The notes below the pieces were generated by a model that made no database searches, was not told the origin of the DNA, and saw only the letters and a program-made list of their open reading frames with translations. Of a DNA stretch of 64,000 bases, positions 9,388-17,408 are shown in pieces. The DNA is from Klenkia sesuvii (GTDB lineage: Bacteria > Actinomycetota > Actinomycetes > Mycobacteriales > Geodermatophilaceae). The stretch is taken from the NCBI RefSeq assembly GCF_037083825.1, contig NZ_JBAPLU010000008.1:113526-177525 (forward strand). The letters run 5' to 3'. Every line of letters starts with the position of its first letter. The first letter of the stretch is position 1. A program made the position numbers and the translations under genes.

Positions 9388-10539
9388 GTGACCAGCGTGC
9401 CCCGTCCCCCCTGGCGGGTCCTGGTCTGGACGGCGGCCGCCCTCGCCGTGGTCCTCCTCGCCGTCGTGACGTGGCGAACCTCCGACGCAGCCGCCACCAC
9501 GAGCACCACCAGCGCCCCCGCGGCACCGGTGACGGGGTCCCCGGCGGCCCAGCTGACCGAGGCGTGGTCGGCCACCCCCGGCGTGCCGGCCGGGGGGGAC
9601 GTCGTGGAGTCCGACCGCGTCCTGGTCACCGCCGCCGACGGCGTGGCGATGGCCGACCCGGCGACCGGTGAGCCGGCGTGGTCCTACACCCGCTCCGGCG
9701 CCCGGCTGTGCGGGGCCACGGCCGTCGACCAGGTGGTGGTCGTGCTGTTCTCCACCGGTGGTCGGTGCAACGAGCTGACCGCGCTGCGGGCCGACACCGG
9801 TGTCCGCCTCTGGTACCGCTCGGTCGGCTTCCGCGCCGACGCCACCCTGTCCAGCACCGACCGCATCGTGCTGGCGACCAGCCCGACGGGTCTGGCCACC
9901 GTGGACCCGACCGGCAACGGCATCCGGTGGCACCACGCCGTCCCCGAGGGGTGCCGCGTGGTCGACGCCACTGCGGGCAGCCTGGGCGTCGCCGCCCTGC
10001 AGGACTGCGGCGACCAGCAGCAGGTGGTCCTCCTCGACGGGTTCGACGGCAGCCAGCGCTGGATGCGAGAGCTGGGCAGCTCGCCGGCCCGGTTGGCGGG
10101 GGCCGACGACCTGGTGGGCGTGGTGTCCGGGGACGACCTGCTCGCCCTCGCCCCGGCCGACGGCAGCACGCTGACCAGCACCCCGCTGGCCAGCACGGCG
10201 GGGAGCGCCGACGAGGCACCCCTGCAGACCGGGGCCGGCGCGGGCGTGTGCGTGTGGGCCCGCGGCACCCTGTACACCCTCGACGCCACGACCGGTGGCC
10301 TGCGCTGGTCGGTGCCCGCTGTCGGCCTGCCCGCCACCGGCGACCGGCTCGCCACCCCGGGGACGGTGGTCGTCCCCGAGCAGGGCGCCATGGTCACCCG
10401 TGACCTGGCCACCGGTGGTGAGGCAGCCAGGTCCACCACGCCCAGCAGCACCGCCGAGCTGCGCGGTGGTGCCCGGACCGCCGTCGTGGGCGACGTGGTC
10501 GTGCTGGCCCACCCCGACCGGGTCACCGCCTACCGCTGA
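9388..10539 (+). CDS. Membrane-anchored PQQ-like beta-propeller protein (Rv3212 type)
   Basis: A 383-residue protein with an N-terminal signal anchor (VLVWTAAALAVVLLAVVTW) and an extracytoplasmic domain built of repeated strands such as VAMADPATGEPAWSY, ELTALRADTGVRLWY and LYTLDATTGGLRWS. These are PQQ-like/quinoprotein propeller blades. Conserved cysteines (RLCGAT, RCNEL, GCRVV, DCGDQ) may form disulfides outside the membrane. No PQQ ligand or catalytic residue is evident, so a scaffold role is more likely than an enzyme. GTG at 9388 is chosen over 9301 because the earlier start lies inside the helicase gene. Same neighbour as Rv3211-Rv3212. Confidence 0.85.
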   Translation: MTSVPRPPWRVLVWTAAALAVVLLAVVTWRTSDAAATTSTTSAPAAPVTGSPAAQLTEAWSATPGVPAGGDVVESDRVLVTAADGVAMADPATGEPAWSYTRSGARLCGATAVDQVVVVLFSTGGRCNELTALRADTGVRLWYRSVGFRADATLSSTDRIVLATSPTGLATVDPTGNGIRWHHAVPEGCRVVDATAGSLGVAALQDCGDQQQVVLLDGFDGSQRWMRELGSSPARLAGADDLVGVVSGDDLLALAPADGSTLTSTPLASTAGSADEAPLQTGAGAGVCVWARGTLYTLDATTGGLRWSVPAVGLPATGDRLATPGTVVVPEQGAMVTRDLATGGEAARSTTPSSTAELRGGARTAVVGDVVVLAHPDRVTAYR

Positions 10540-10576
10540 CCGACGGCCCCGCCGCGACGCGGGGCACACTGGGCGC

Positions 10577-11473
10577 ATGCTCCCCGGCGGCTCCGAACAC
10601 AGCGCACCCGACGACCTGCGACAGCTCACCCCGCACCGGGCGTCGACCGTCACCCTCCTCGGCACCGCCGGCCCCCTGGCCGCCCTCGACACCGGGCCCG
10701 GCCCGCGGGGCACCGTCCTGCTCGTGCCGGGGTACACGGGGTCCAAGGAGGACTTCGCGCCGCTGCTGGACCCCGTCGCCGACGCCGGGTGGCGAGCCGT
10801 GGCGCTCGACCAGCGCGGGCAGCACCGCTCCCCCGGCCCCGACGACCCGGCCGCCTACACCGTGGAGCTGCTGGCGCAGGACCTGCTGCAGGTCGCCGCC
10901 GAGCTGCGCGCCGACGGCCCGGTGCACCTGCTCGGGCACAGCTTCGGCGGGCTCGTCGCCCGCGGTGCCGTGCTCGCCGACCCCGGTGCCTTCGCCTCGC
11001 TGACCCTGCTGGGCAGCGGGCCGGTCGGGCTCACCGGGCCCCGCGCCGACCTCCTCGACCACCTCGCCCCGCTGCTGGCCGCGGGCGGGGTGCGGTTGGT
11101 GCACGAGACGCTGGAGCAGCTGGCCCTGACCGACCCTCGCGCCCAGGCCGTACCGGCCCCGGTACGGGCCTTCCTCGCCGAGCGGTTCCTGGCCAACACC
11201 GCCGCCGGGTTGACCGGCATGGGCGCGGCGATGACCGGCGAGCCCGACCGGGTCGCCGAGCTCGCGGCCACCGGCGTGCCGGTGCTGGTCGTGCACGGCG
11301 CCGACGACGACGCGTGGAGCCCGGCCGCCCAGGAGGACATGGCCCACCGGCTCGGCGCCCGGCACGAGGTCGTCGCCGGCGCGGTGCACTCCCCGGCCAT
11401 CGAGCAGCCCGCTGCCACCCTCGCCGTGCTGACCGGGTTCTGGGCCACCGTGCGCACCGGGGCCGACGCATGA
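10577..11473 (+). CDS. Alpha/beta hydrolase
   Basis: A 298-residue serine hydrolase with LVPGYTGSKEDF near the oxyanion hole, nucleophile elbow GHSFGG, acid in VVHGADDDAW and histidine in GAVHSPAIE. It is similar to actinobacterial esterase/lactonase-like enzymes; the substrate is unknown. ATG at 10577 is preceded by CACACT 6 nt upstream, a weak leaderless-type -10. The stop overlaps the start of the oxygenase gene (ATGA at 11470-11473), so the two are translationally coupled. Confidence 0.9.
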   Translation: MLPGGSEHSAPDDLRQLTPHRASTVTLLGTAGPLAALDTGPGPRGTVLLVPGYTGSKEDFAPLLDPVADAGWRAVALDQRGQHRSPGPDDPAAYTVELLAQDLLQVAAELRADGPVHLLGHSFGGLVARGAVLADPGAFASLTLLGSGPVGLTGPRADLLDHLAPLLAAGGVRLVHETLEQLALTDPRAQAVPAPVRAFLAERFLANTAAGLTGMGAAMTGEPDRVAELAATGVPVLVVHGADDDAWSPAAQEDMAHRLGARHEVVAGAVHSPAIEQPAATLAVLTGFWATVRTGADA

Positions 11474-12324
11474 GCGCCGACGCCGACGCCGACGCCCTGG
11501 ACCGGGACGGGTTCTTCGGGCCGGCGTCGGTGACCTGGCGGATCCACGGCGACCCCGCGTTCTCCGTCGGCGGCGTCCGGGCGCTCCTGCTGCAGGCCCT
11601 GCACCCGGTGGCGATGGCCGGCGTGCACCGGTTCTCCGACGGCTTCCGCGACGAGCCGTGGGCGCGGCTCACCCGGACTGCCGAGTACGTCGCGACGCTG
11701 ACCTTCGGCACCCGCCGGGACGCGCTGCGCGCCGTCCGGCGGGTGCGCGGCGCCCACCGGGGCAAGTCCGACACCGAGCCCACCACGGGCCGCTCCTACG
11801 CCGTCGACGACCCGGACCTGCTGCTGTGGGTGCATGCCTGCGAGGTCGACTCGCTGCTGTCGGTCGCCCGCCGGGCCGGCGTACCGCTGACCGACGCCGA
11901 CGCCGACCGCTACGTGCGCGAGCAGGTGGTGGCCGCCGAGCTCGTGGGCTGCACGCCCGGCGAGGTCCCCGACACCGTGGCCGCGCTGGCCGACTACTTC
12001 CGGCAGGTGCGCCCGCAGCTGGCGCTGACCGAGCCGGCCCGCGCCGCCGCCCGGTTCGTCGTCGTCCCGCCCATGCCCGGGTGGGTGCAGCTGCTCACCC
12101 CGGCCCGCCCGGCGTGGACCGGGCTGGCCTCCCTGGGGCTGGCGACGCTGCCCCGGTGGGCGCGCTCCCTCTACGGGCTGCCTGCGCTGGCCCTCACCGA
12201 ACCGGCCACGACAGCCGCGGTGCGTGCCTTCCGCGCCACCGCGCTCGCGGTGCCGCCGCGCATCCGGGAGAACCCCGCGCTGCGCGCCGCCCGCCTGCGG
12301 CAGGAGCACGCGCAGGCCTCCTGA
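11470..12324 (+). CDS. MpaB/DUF2236-type oxygenase (latex-clearing-protein-like haem family)
   Basis: A 284-residue member of the DUF2236 / rubber oxygenase (MpaB) family, in which a b-type haem is expected. Diagnostic stretches are LLQALHPVAMAGV at about residue 40, RRVRGAHRG, the LLLWVHACEVDSLL helix and MPGWVQLLTPARP. Family members oxidise hydrophobic substrates; nothing here fixes the substrate. ATG at 11470 overlaps the hydrolase stop by 4 bp, pairing an oxygenase with a hydrolase in one transcript, a combination that would suit stepwise breakdown of a ketone, ester or polyene (inference). Confidence 0.88.
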   Translation: MSADADADALDRDGFFGPASVTWRIHGDPAFSVGGVRALLLQALHPVAMAGVHRFSDGFRDEPWARLTRTAEYVATLTFGTRRDALRAVRRVRGAHRGKSDTEPTTGRSYAVDDPDLLLWVHACEVDSLLSVARRAGVPLTDADADRYVREQVVAAELVGCTPGEVPDTVAALADYFRQVRPQLALTEPARAAARFVVVPPMPGWVQLLTPARPAWTGLASLGLATLPRWARSLYGLPALALTEPATTAAVRAFRATALAVPPRIRENPALRAARLRQEHAQAS

Positions 12325-12376
12325 GCCGATGCGTGGTCGGCAGGGGCCGCTGGGGGGCCGCTGGGCGGCCGCGGTG

Positions 12377-13225
12377 TCAGGTCGGGAGGAACGACCAGGT
12401 CTCCCGCGGGGGTGCCGCGGCGCGGCCCGTGGGGCACGACGAGCGGAAGTCGCACCACCCGCACTGCTGCCCGGGCACCGGCGGGAACGCCTCGTCGTCG
12501 GCGGCGCCCTCCTCGCGCGCCGCGGTGGCCGCCGTGATGTCGGCGGCGACGTCCTCGGCCCGCCGGACGTGGTTGGCCAGGGAGCGGTCGGTGTGCTCGA
12601 ACGCCGCGACCGTGCCGCTGGGCAGGTGGTGCAGCTCGACCCGCGAGCACGGCCGGCGCAGGGTGCGCCGCACACCCAGCACGTACAGGGCCAGCGCCGG
12701 TGACCCGCGGGCGTCGTCCTCGGTGCTGGGGTGCCGGCCGGTCTTGTAGTCGACCACCACCAGCTCGTCGCCGTCGTCGCCGGTGCGCAGGTCGATGCGG
12801 TCGACCCGGCCGGTGATCGCCAGCCGCTCGGTGGTGGCCGCCACCTGCCGTTCGGTGCCGGCCGGTTCGTCGTCGGGGTCCAGCGTCGGCACGTACTCGT
12901 CGAGCCACCCGGCCGCCCGGGCCCGCCACGTCGCCGACTGCTCGGCGTCGGCGAAGCCCGCGTCGGACCAGTGGCCGTACAGCAGCTGCCGGGCCGCGCG
13001 CGGCGTGCGCTCGTGCGCCGGCAGCTCCCACCACGACCGCAGGGCCGCGTGCACCGCCGAACCCACCGAGTTGTGCGCCCACGGCGGGCCCTTGGGCGGG
13101 CTGGGCCGGTCGAGGTAGGCGAACCGGTAGCGCCGGGGGCAGTCGGAGAAGGTGGCCAGCTTGCTCGGGGTCGCCGGGAACAGTCGGCGGGGCATGCCGG
13201 GCATCTCCAGCTGGGCTCCGGTCAT
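12377..13225 (-). CDS. RecB-family PD-(D/E)XK nuclease with Fe-S cluster motif
   Basis: A 282-residue nuclease domain protein. The active-site region is visible: GSAVHAAL (motif with His), GRVDRIDL (Asp) and VVVDYKTGR (the D-x-K pair). A cysteine near residue 29 (FSDCPRRY) together with CGWCDFRSSC near the C-terminus matches the AddB-type 4Fe-4S clamp. Stand-alone homologues are common in actinobacteria (Rv2119 type) and are presumed DNA-repair exonucleases. Start ATG at 13225 is leaderless: TACGGT lies 6 nt upstream and no ribosome-binding site is seen. Confidence 0.92.
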   Translation of the reverse strand: MTGAQLEMPGMPRRLFPATPSKLATFSDCPRRYRFAYLDRPSPPKGPPWAHNSVGSAVHAALRSWWELPAHERTPRAARQLLYGHWSDAGFADAEQSATWRARAAGWLDEYVPTLDPDDEPAGTERQVAATTERLAITGRVDRIDLRTGDDGDELVVVDYKTGRHPSTEDDARGSPALALYVLGVRRTLRRPCSRVELHHLPSGTVAAFEHTDRSLANHVRRAEDVAADITAATAAREEGAADDEAFPPVPGQQCGWCDFRSSCPTGRAAAPPRETWSFLPT

Positions 13226-13231
13226 GCCGGC

Positions 13232-13237
13232 ACCGTA
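13232..13237 (-). promoter_or_regulatory. -10 element (TACGGT), leaderless start of the RecB-like gene
   Basis: Minus-strand TACGGT separated by 6 nt from the ATG at 13225. Confidence 0.6.
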
Positions 13238-13311
13238 ACCCGGGGGTCCGACACGGCCGGGCCGGGCGCGGGGCCGCGGCGGGGCGGCGGGGCGCGGCGG
13301 GGCGCCGGGGC

Positions 13312-14169
13312 TCAGCCGGCGACCGGGGTCGAACCGGTCCCGGCCGCCAGCAGCCGCTCGTACTGCTCCGGGTCGGTGGTGCAGGCCGCGATCGGCGTCC
13401 GCTTGTTGCCGCCGTGGTAGTCACTGGACCCGGTCGCGAACAGGCCCAGGTCGGCGGCGAGGCCGCGGAGGTGGGACCGGTCGGCGTCCCCGTGGTCGGG
13501 GTGGTCGACCTCCAGGCCGAGCAACCCGGCGGCGGCCATGGTGGCCAGGGCGTCGTCGCCGACCACCCGGCCGCGGGACCGGGCCAGCCCGTGGGCGAAC
13601 ACCGGCACCCCGCCGGCGGCGCGCACGAGCGCGATGCCGTCGAGCACGTCGGTGTCGGCCTTGGCCACGTAGTAGGGGCTGGTGTGGTGCAGCGGCCCCG
13701 CGAAGGCCGCGTCGACCGACTCCACCACCCCGGCCTCGACCAGCGCCCGGGCCACGTGCGGGCGCCCCACCACGCCTCCCCCGCTGCGGGCGACGACCTC
13801 CGCCCACGAGACCGGGTGGCCGTCGGCGGCCAGCGCGTCGACCATCCGCTCACCGCGGGTCAGCCGCTCGGCGCGCAACCGCGCCCGCTCGGCGGCGAGC
13901 TCGGGCGACGCGGGGTCGAACAGGTAGGCCAGCAGGTGCACGCTGATCGGCGGCTGGTCGGCGGGGAACCACCGGCAGGAGAGCTCCATGCCGGGCACCA
14001 GGGTCAGCCCCGCCGGGCAGGCCGCCCGGGCCGCGGCCCACCCGTCGGTCGTGTCGTGGTCGGTGAGCGCGACGACGTCGAGCCCCGCGGCCGCCGCCGC
14101 GGCCACCAGCTCCGCCGGGGTGTCGGTGCCGTCGGAGACCGAGGAGTGCGTGTGCAGGTCGATGCGCAT
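13312..14169 (-). CDS. PHP-domain metal-dependent phosphoesterase
   Basis: A 285-residue PHP enzyme with all metal-ligand motifs: DLHTHSSVSDG, LTDHDT, the PGMELSC glutamate, GRPHVA, VFAHG, and GSSDYHG near the C-terminus. Homologues (TrpH/YciV type) hydrolyse 3',5'-nucleotide bisphosphates or trim short RNA 5' ends; either is possible here. ATG at 14169 lies 27 bp after the stop of the PH-domain gene on the same strand, so the small membrane protein, the PH protein and this enzyme probably form one transcript. Confidence 0.92.
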   Translation of the reverse strand: MRIDLHTHSSVSDGTDTPAELVAAAAAAGLDVVALTDHDTTDGWAAARAACPAGLTLVPGMELSCRWFPADQPPISVHLLAYLFDPASPELAAERARLRAERLTRGERMVDALAADGHPVSWAEVVARSGGGVVGRPHVARALVEAGVVESVDAAFAGPLHHTSPYYVAKADTDVLDGIALVRAAGGVPVFAHGLARSRGRVVGDDALATMAAAGLLGLEVDHPDHGDADRSHLRGLAADLGLFATGSSDYHGGNKRTPIAACTTDPEQYERLLAAGTGSTPVAG

Positions 14170-14196
14170 CGGGGACCAGCCTGCCCGATGCGCAGC

Positions 14197-14853
14197 TCAG
14201 CGCGGGCGGGGGTACCGACTGCGGAAGCCCGGGATGGGGCCGGTGGCGTGCCGGCCGGCGGTCGGTGCGGCCGGGCGCGGCGCGGGTGGGCGTCCCGGCA
14301 GCGCGACGCCGTCCTCGTCCTCGGAGCCGCCGCGGGAGCCGCCGTCGGTGGGGAACAGCAGCTCGCTGATGTCGTCGTAGATCTTCTTCGCGTCGGGCAG
14401 GTAGGTGATCTGGGACAGCGCCTGGTCCTGACCGGCCGACTCGAACCGGAACCCGCCGTAGCCGAGCACCTGCCCGACCAGGGTCTCCTGGTAGGTGAGG
14501 TCGGTGATCCGGCGCAGCGGCATGACCGCGACCTTGCGCACCACCACGCCGGAGGTGAGCAGCACCCGGCGCTTGGTCACCAGGAAGTGCCGGATCCACC
14601 ACTCGGCGAAGGCCAGCCCCAGGTACCCCAGCGCGCCGAGCGCGACGGCGAGCCCGAGCACGACCGTGAACCGGTTGTCGGGGTCCAGGGCCAGCACCCA
14701 CACCCCGAGCACGAGGACCGGCAGCCCCCGCACCCCGGGCCGCACGAGGGCTGCCCAGTGCCGGCGCTGGTTGACCACCGCCTGCTCCCCGGGCAGCAGG
14801 TAGCGCGCGGCGTCGCGCCCCAGGGGTGCGCTCGTCGTGCGCGACCCGCTCAT
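14197..14853 (-). CDS. PH-domain (bPH2-type) membrane protein
   Basis: A 218-residue protein with two adjacent hydrophobic helices (GLPVLVLGVWVLAL and VVLGLAVALGALGYLGLAFAEW) followed by a bacterial pleckstrin-homology-like domain (FLVTKRRVLLTSGVVVRKVAVMPLRRITDLTYQETL), the signature of the bPH_2 family. The C-terminus is Pro/Arg-rich. Function is unknown; such proteins are thought to be membrane scaffolds. It starts at 14853, 25 bp after the small upstream membrane protein. Confidence 0.87.
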   Translation of the reverse strand: MSGSRTTSAPLGRDAARYLLPGEQAVVNQRRHWAALVRPGVRGLPVLVLGVWVLALDPDNRFTVVLGLAVALGALGYLGLAFAEWWIRHFLVTKRRVLLTSGVVVRKVAVMPLRRITDLTYQETLVGQVLGYGGFRFESAGQDQALSQITYLPDAKKIYDDISELLFPTDGGSRGGSEDEDGVALPGRPPAPRPAAPTAGRHATGPIPGFRSRYPRPR

Positions 14854-14878
14854 GCCACCACCGCGGCCGACGGGCGGC

Positions 14879-15037
14879 TCAGAACAGCGAGCCGACGAAG
14901 GTCGCCAACTGGCCGGCGGCGTCGGCCAGGGCCGTCCCGGTGGTGCGGACGATGTCGGCCGACCGCTCGGGCTGGGAGATCACGTAGAACAGCACGAAGG
15001 CGACCACGACGAAGCTCAGCAGCTTCTTGACGTTCAC
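14879..15037 (-). CDS. Small (52-residue) single-pass membrane protein
   Basis: A short gene easily missed by length cut-offs. Translation from the GTG at 15037 gives VNVKKLLSFVVVAFVLFYVI, then a soluble tail ending ATFVGSLF. The first 20 residues form a basic-start transmembrane helix. It is supported by a strong ribosome-binding site (GAGGAGAGGG about 7 nt upstream), high third-position GC, and a position 25 bp ahead of the PH-domain gene on the same strand. I do not recognise a family. It may be a partner of the PH protein. Confidence 0.75.
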   Translation of the reverse strand: MNVKKLLSFVVVAFVLFYVISQPERSADIVRTTGTALADAAGQLATFVGSLF

Positions 15038-15177
15038 CCGACACCCTCTCCTCGGGTTCTGGGGATCCAGACCGACGTGGGCCCGCGCGGCCGGGGAGGA
15101 CCGCGGTCACATGGGTAACACACGGCGCAGCCGTCACGACTGCGACACGCCCGGGGGCCGGCCGGACCGGCACCCGG

Positions 15178-15807
15178 TCACCGCCCCGGGAGCAGGTGCT
15201 CCCCGGGCGGACCCAGGGGCAGGTCCGGGGGCACCCGGTCGCGCAGGTCGGTGAGCACGAAGTCCTCGGCCAGCAGCCACGCGGCGGCGGCCGGCCAGGT
15301 CACCAGCCACAACCACACCCCGTAGGCCTCGCCCACGAACACCGACCGGTCGTCGGTGGTGGGCACCGACCACAGCGGCGCCCGCTGCCCGGCCGCCTGC
15401 ACGGCCGCCGACGACGGCCCGCCCACCAGCTCCCCCGGGTCCAACCAGGGCAGGCCCGCGTACCCGGCCCCGAACCCGGTGCCCGGCTCCTCGGCCACCA
15501 GCACCAGCTCGGCCGGCCCACCCAGCGGCGCCGGCCCGGCGCAGTCGACGACGATGCCGCGGGCGCCGGGTTCGCCACCCCACGCCACCCCGGTGACCGT
15601 CCAGCCCGCCGGCATGGGGTCGGGTACCCAGGCCGGCACGAACGCGTCGAGGCAGACCGCGGTGAGCGTGTCGTGGGACAGCACCGCCGAGTGGTGCAGC
15701 GGGGTGACCGCCGCGTGCAGGTGGCACCACGCCTCGTCCGACCCGGGCCGCACCACGAGGTCCTCCCCGCACCGCGGGCACACCGGGCCGATGTTCATCG
15801 TGCCCAC
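15178..15807 (-). CDS. Actinobacterial zinc-ribbon-like conserved protein (possibly DUF6758)
   Basis: A 209-residue protein of unknown function. The N-terminus has CPRCGEDLVV and a later WCHLH, compatible with a small zinc site. The rest is an alpha/beta domain rich in Trp and Pro (GWTVTGVAWGGEPGARGIVV, AYGVWLWLVTWP). I believe it matches the family named DUF6758, from memory only. Two starts are possible, GTG at 15807 and ATG at 15798, three codons apart, and neither has a clear ribosome-binding site. It is divergent from the NUDIX gene. Confidence 0.75.
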   Translation of the reverse strand: MGTMNIGPVCPRCGEDLVVRPGSDEAWCHLHAAVTPLHHSAVLSHDTLTAVCLDAFVPAWVPDPMPAGWTVTGVAWGGEPGARGIVVDCAGPAPLGGPAELVLVAEEPGTGFGAGYAGLPWLDPGELVGGPSSAAVQAAGQRAPLWSVPTTDDRSVFVGEAYGVWLWLVTWPAAAAWLLAEDFVLTDLRDRVPPDLPLGPPGEHLLPGR

Positions 15808-15855
15808 CGTCGCGGGCGGCGCCGTCTCCTGTCAACGCCCGCGGTCGCCACGGTC

Positions 15856-15923
15856 GCGGGCGCTGGGTTCGCGGGCGCTGGGTTCGCGGGCGCTGGGTTC
15901 GCGGGCGCTAGGTTCGCGGGCGT
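15856..15923. repeat. 15-bp tandem repeat (4.5 copies) at the NUDIX promoter
   Basis: GCGGGCGCTGGGTTC occurs at 15856, 15871 and 15886. The fourth copy (15901) reads CTAGG instead of CTGGG, and a partial fifth copy begins at 15916. The single change creates the TAGGTT hexamer described in the next entry. Confidence 0.92.
15909..15914 (+). promoter_or_regulatory. -10 element (TAGGTT), leaderless start of the NUDIX gene
   Basis: TAGGTT is 7 nt before the GTG at 15922 and exists only because the fourth repeat copy differs from the others by one base. Confidence 0.6.
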
Positions 15924-16329
15924 GGACGGGTTGGTCGCCTGCGTCGGGGCCGTGGTGCACGACCCCGACGGTCGGCTGCTCGTGGTGCAGCGCGCCCACG
16001 ACCCCGACCGCGGGGCCTGGTCGGTCCCCGGCGGCCGGGTCGAAGCCGGGGAGGACGACGCCACCGCCGTGGTCCGGGAGGTGCGCGAGGAGACCGGGCT
16101 GCACGTGCGGGCCGGGGCCGTGGCCGGGCGCGTGCTCGTGCCGGCCGCGCGACCGCGGTACGCCGTGGTGGACCTGGTCTGCACGCTCGTGGACCCCGCG
16201 GCCACCCCGGTGGCCGGGGACGACGCCGCGGCCGCGGCGTTCGTCGACCGGGCCACCCTCGAGGGCCTGCGGTGCACCCCGGGCCTGCTCAGCGCACTGG
16301 GTGGGTGGGGGTTGCTGCCGCGCTGCTGA
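15922..16329 (+). CDS. NUDIX hydrolase (MutT-like)
   Basis: A 135-residue pyrophosphohydrolase. The NUDIX box reads GGRVEAGEDDATAVVREVRE followed by ETGL, with the required REVREE core. It would cleave a nucleoside diphosphate linked to another group; the substrate (oxidised dNTP, ADP-ribose, other) cannot be told. The GTG at 15922 is chosen because the -10 element precedes it by 7 nt, and the longer upstream frame is only the repeat array. It abuts the convergent MaoC gene with no intergenic base. Confidence 0.9.
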   Translation: MDGLVACVGAVVHDPDGRLLVVQRAHDPDRGAWSVPGGRVEAGEDDATAVVREVREETGLHVRAGAVAGRVLVPAARPRYAVVDLVCTLVDPAATPVAGDDAAAAAFVDRATLEGLRCTPGLLSALGGWGLLPRC

Positions 16330-16836
16330 TCAGCGGCGGACCGGCTCCGGGCGGCCCGGCTGCTCGCCGCCGCGGGCCTCGCCGTAGGAGCGCTTGGGCA
16401 CCATGACCTTGCGCCGGAAGACGCATACGACCGTGCCGTCCTGCTTGTAGCCGATGGTCTCGACGTGGACGACGCCCCGGTCGTCCTTGGACCGGGACTC
16501 CGTCTTGTCCAGCACCGTGGTCTCGCCGTAGATGGTGTCCCCGTGGAAGGTCGGCGCCACGTGCTTGAGCGACTCGACCTCGAGGTTGGCGATGGCCTTG
16601 CCGCTGACGTCGGCCACGCTCATGCCCAGCAGGAGCGAGTACACGTAGTTGCCGACGACGACGTTCCTGCCGAAGTCGGTGGTCTCCGCGGCGTAGTGGG
16701 CGTCCATGTGCAGCGGGTGGTGGTTCATGGTGATGAGGCAGAACAGGTGGTCGTCGTACTCGGTGACCGTCTTCCCGGGCCAGTGCTTGTAGACCGCACC
16801 GACCTCGAACTCCTCGTAGTACCTGCCGAACTGCAC
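16330..16836 (-). CDS. MaoC-like (hotdog-fold) dehydratase
   Basis: A 168-residue hotdog-fold protein of the MaoC/(R)-enoyl-CoA hydratase family: YYEEFEVGAVYKHWPGKTVTEYD, then the active-site helix DDHLFCLITMNHHPLHMDAHYA with the Asp/His pair, and FGRNVVVGNYVYSLL. It probably hydrates an enoyl-CoA or enoyl thioester. GTG at 16836 is selected by AGGAG 7 nt upstream; a longer in-frame extension would overlap the divergent membrane-protein gene. Confidence 0.9.
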   Translation of the reverse strand: MQFGRYYEEFEVGAVYKHWPGKTVTEYDDHLFCLITMNHHPLHMDAHYAAETTDFGRNVVVGNYVYSLLLGMSVADVSGKAIANLEVESLKHVAPTFHGDTIYGETTVLDKTESRSKDDRGVVHVETIGYKQDGTVVCVFRRKVMVPKRSYGEARGGEQPGRPEPVRR

Positions 16837-16907
16837 GGATGCACTCCTGTCGTCGTTGACCTGGGTGTTCGTCGGGTCGCTCGCCGACCCGGTCGCGCCG
16901 GCGATCC

Positions 16908-16913
16908 TACGAT
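16908..16913 (+). promoter_or_regulatory. -10 element (TACGAT), leaderless start
   Basis: TACGAT, 6 nt, then the GTG at 16920; no Shine-Dalgarno sequence. Confidence 0.6.
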
Positions 16914-16919
16914 GGGCGG

Positions 16920-17408
16920 GTGCCCGTCCAGACCGCGCCCGACCTCGAGGCCCCACCGCAGGTGGAGCGGCTGTCGCCCAGCGGGCGGCGGGCCCGGCTG
17001 GCGGCGGCCGCCGTCGTGCTCGCGCTGCTGCTGACCGGCACGGTGTGGGGCGATGACTCCGAGTTCCCCTTCGGCCCCTTCCGCATGTACTCCACCCGCG
17101 CCGACCCCGACGCCCCCGTCGTGTCCACCCGCGTCGTCGGCGTGACCGCCGACGAGGAGGAGGTGCGGTTGTCCGGCGGCGAGGTGGGCCTGCGCCGCGC
17201 GGAGTTCGAGGGCCAGCTGCCCCGCCTGGTGGCCGACCCCTCGCTGCTGGGGTTGGTCGCGGAGTCCTACGAGGCCGCGCACCCCGGCGGGCCCGAGCTC
17301 GTGCGGGTCGAGGTGGTGCAGCGTCGGTTCGAGCTGGCCGGCGGTGAGCGCACCGGCGCCTACACCGACGACGTCCTGGTCGGCTACGACCTGGCGGCCG
17401 GCTCGTGA
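16920..17408 (+). CDS. Single-pass membrane protein coupled to an HTTM-like protein
   Basis: A 162-residue protein with one N-terminal membrane helix (LAAAAVVLALLLTGTVW) followed by DDSEFPFGPFRMYSTRADPD and a soluble alpha/beta tail. The FPFGPFRMYS stretch resembles one seen in proteins encoded beside HTTM (vitamin K-dependent carboxylase-like) membrane proteins. Its stop overlaps the downstream start (GTGA at 17405-17408), so the two products probably work together. No enzyme motif is recognised. Start is leaderless by the TACGAT spacing. Confidence 0.75.
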   Translation: MPVQTAPDLEAPPQVERLSPSGRRARLAAAAVVLALLLTGTVWGDDSEFPFGPFRMYSTRADPDAPVVSTRVVGVTADEEEVRLSGGEVGLRRAEFEGQLPRLVADPSLLGLVAESYEAAHPGGPELVRVEVVQRRFELAGGERTGAYTDDVLVGYDLAAGS

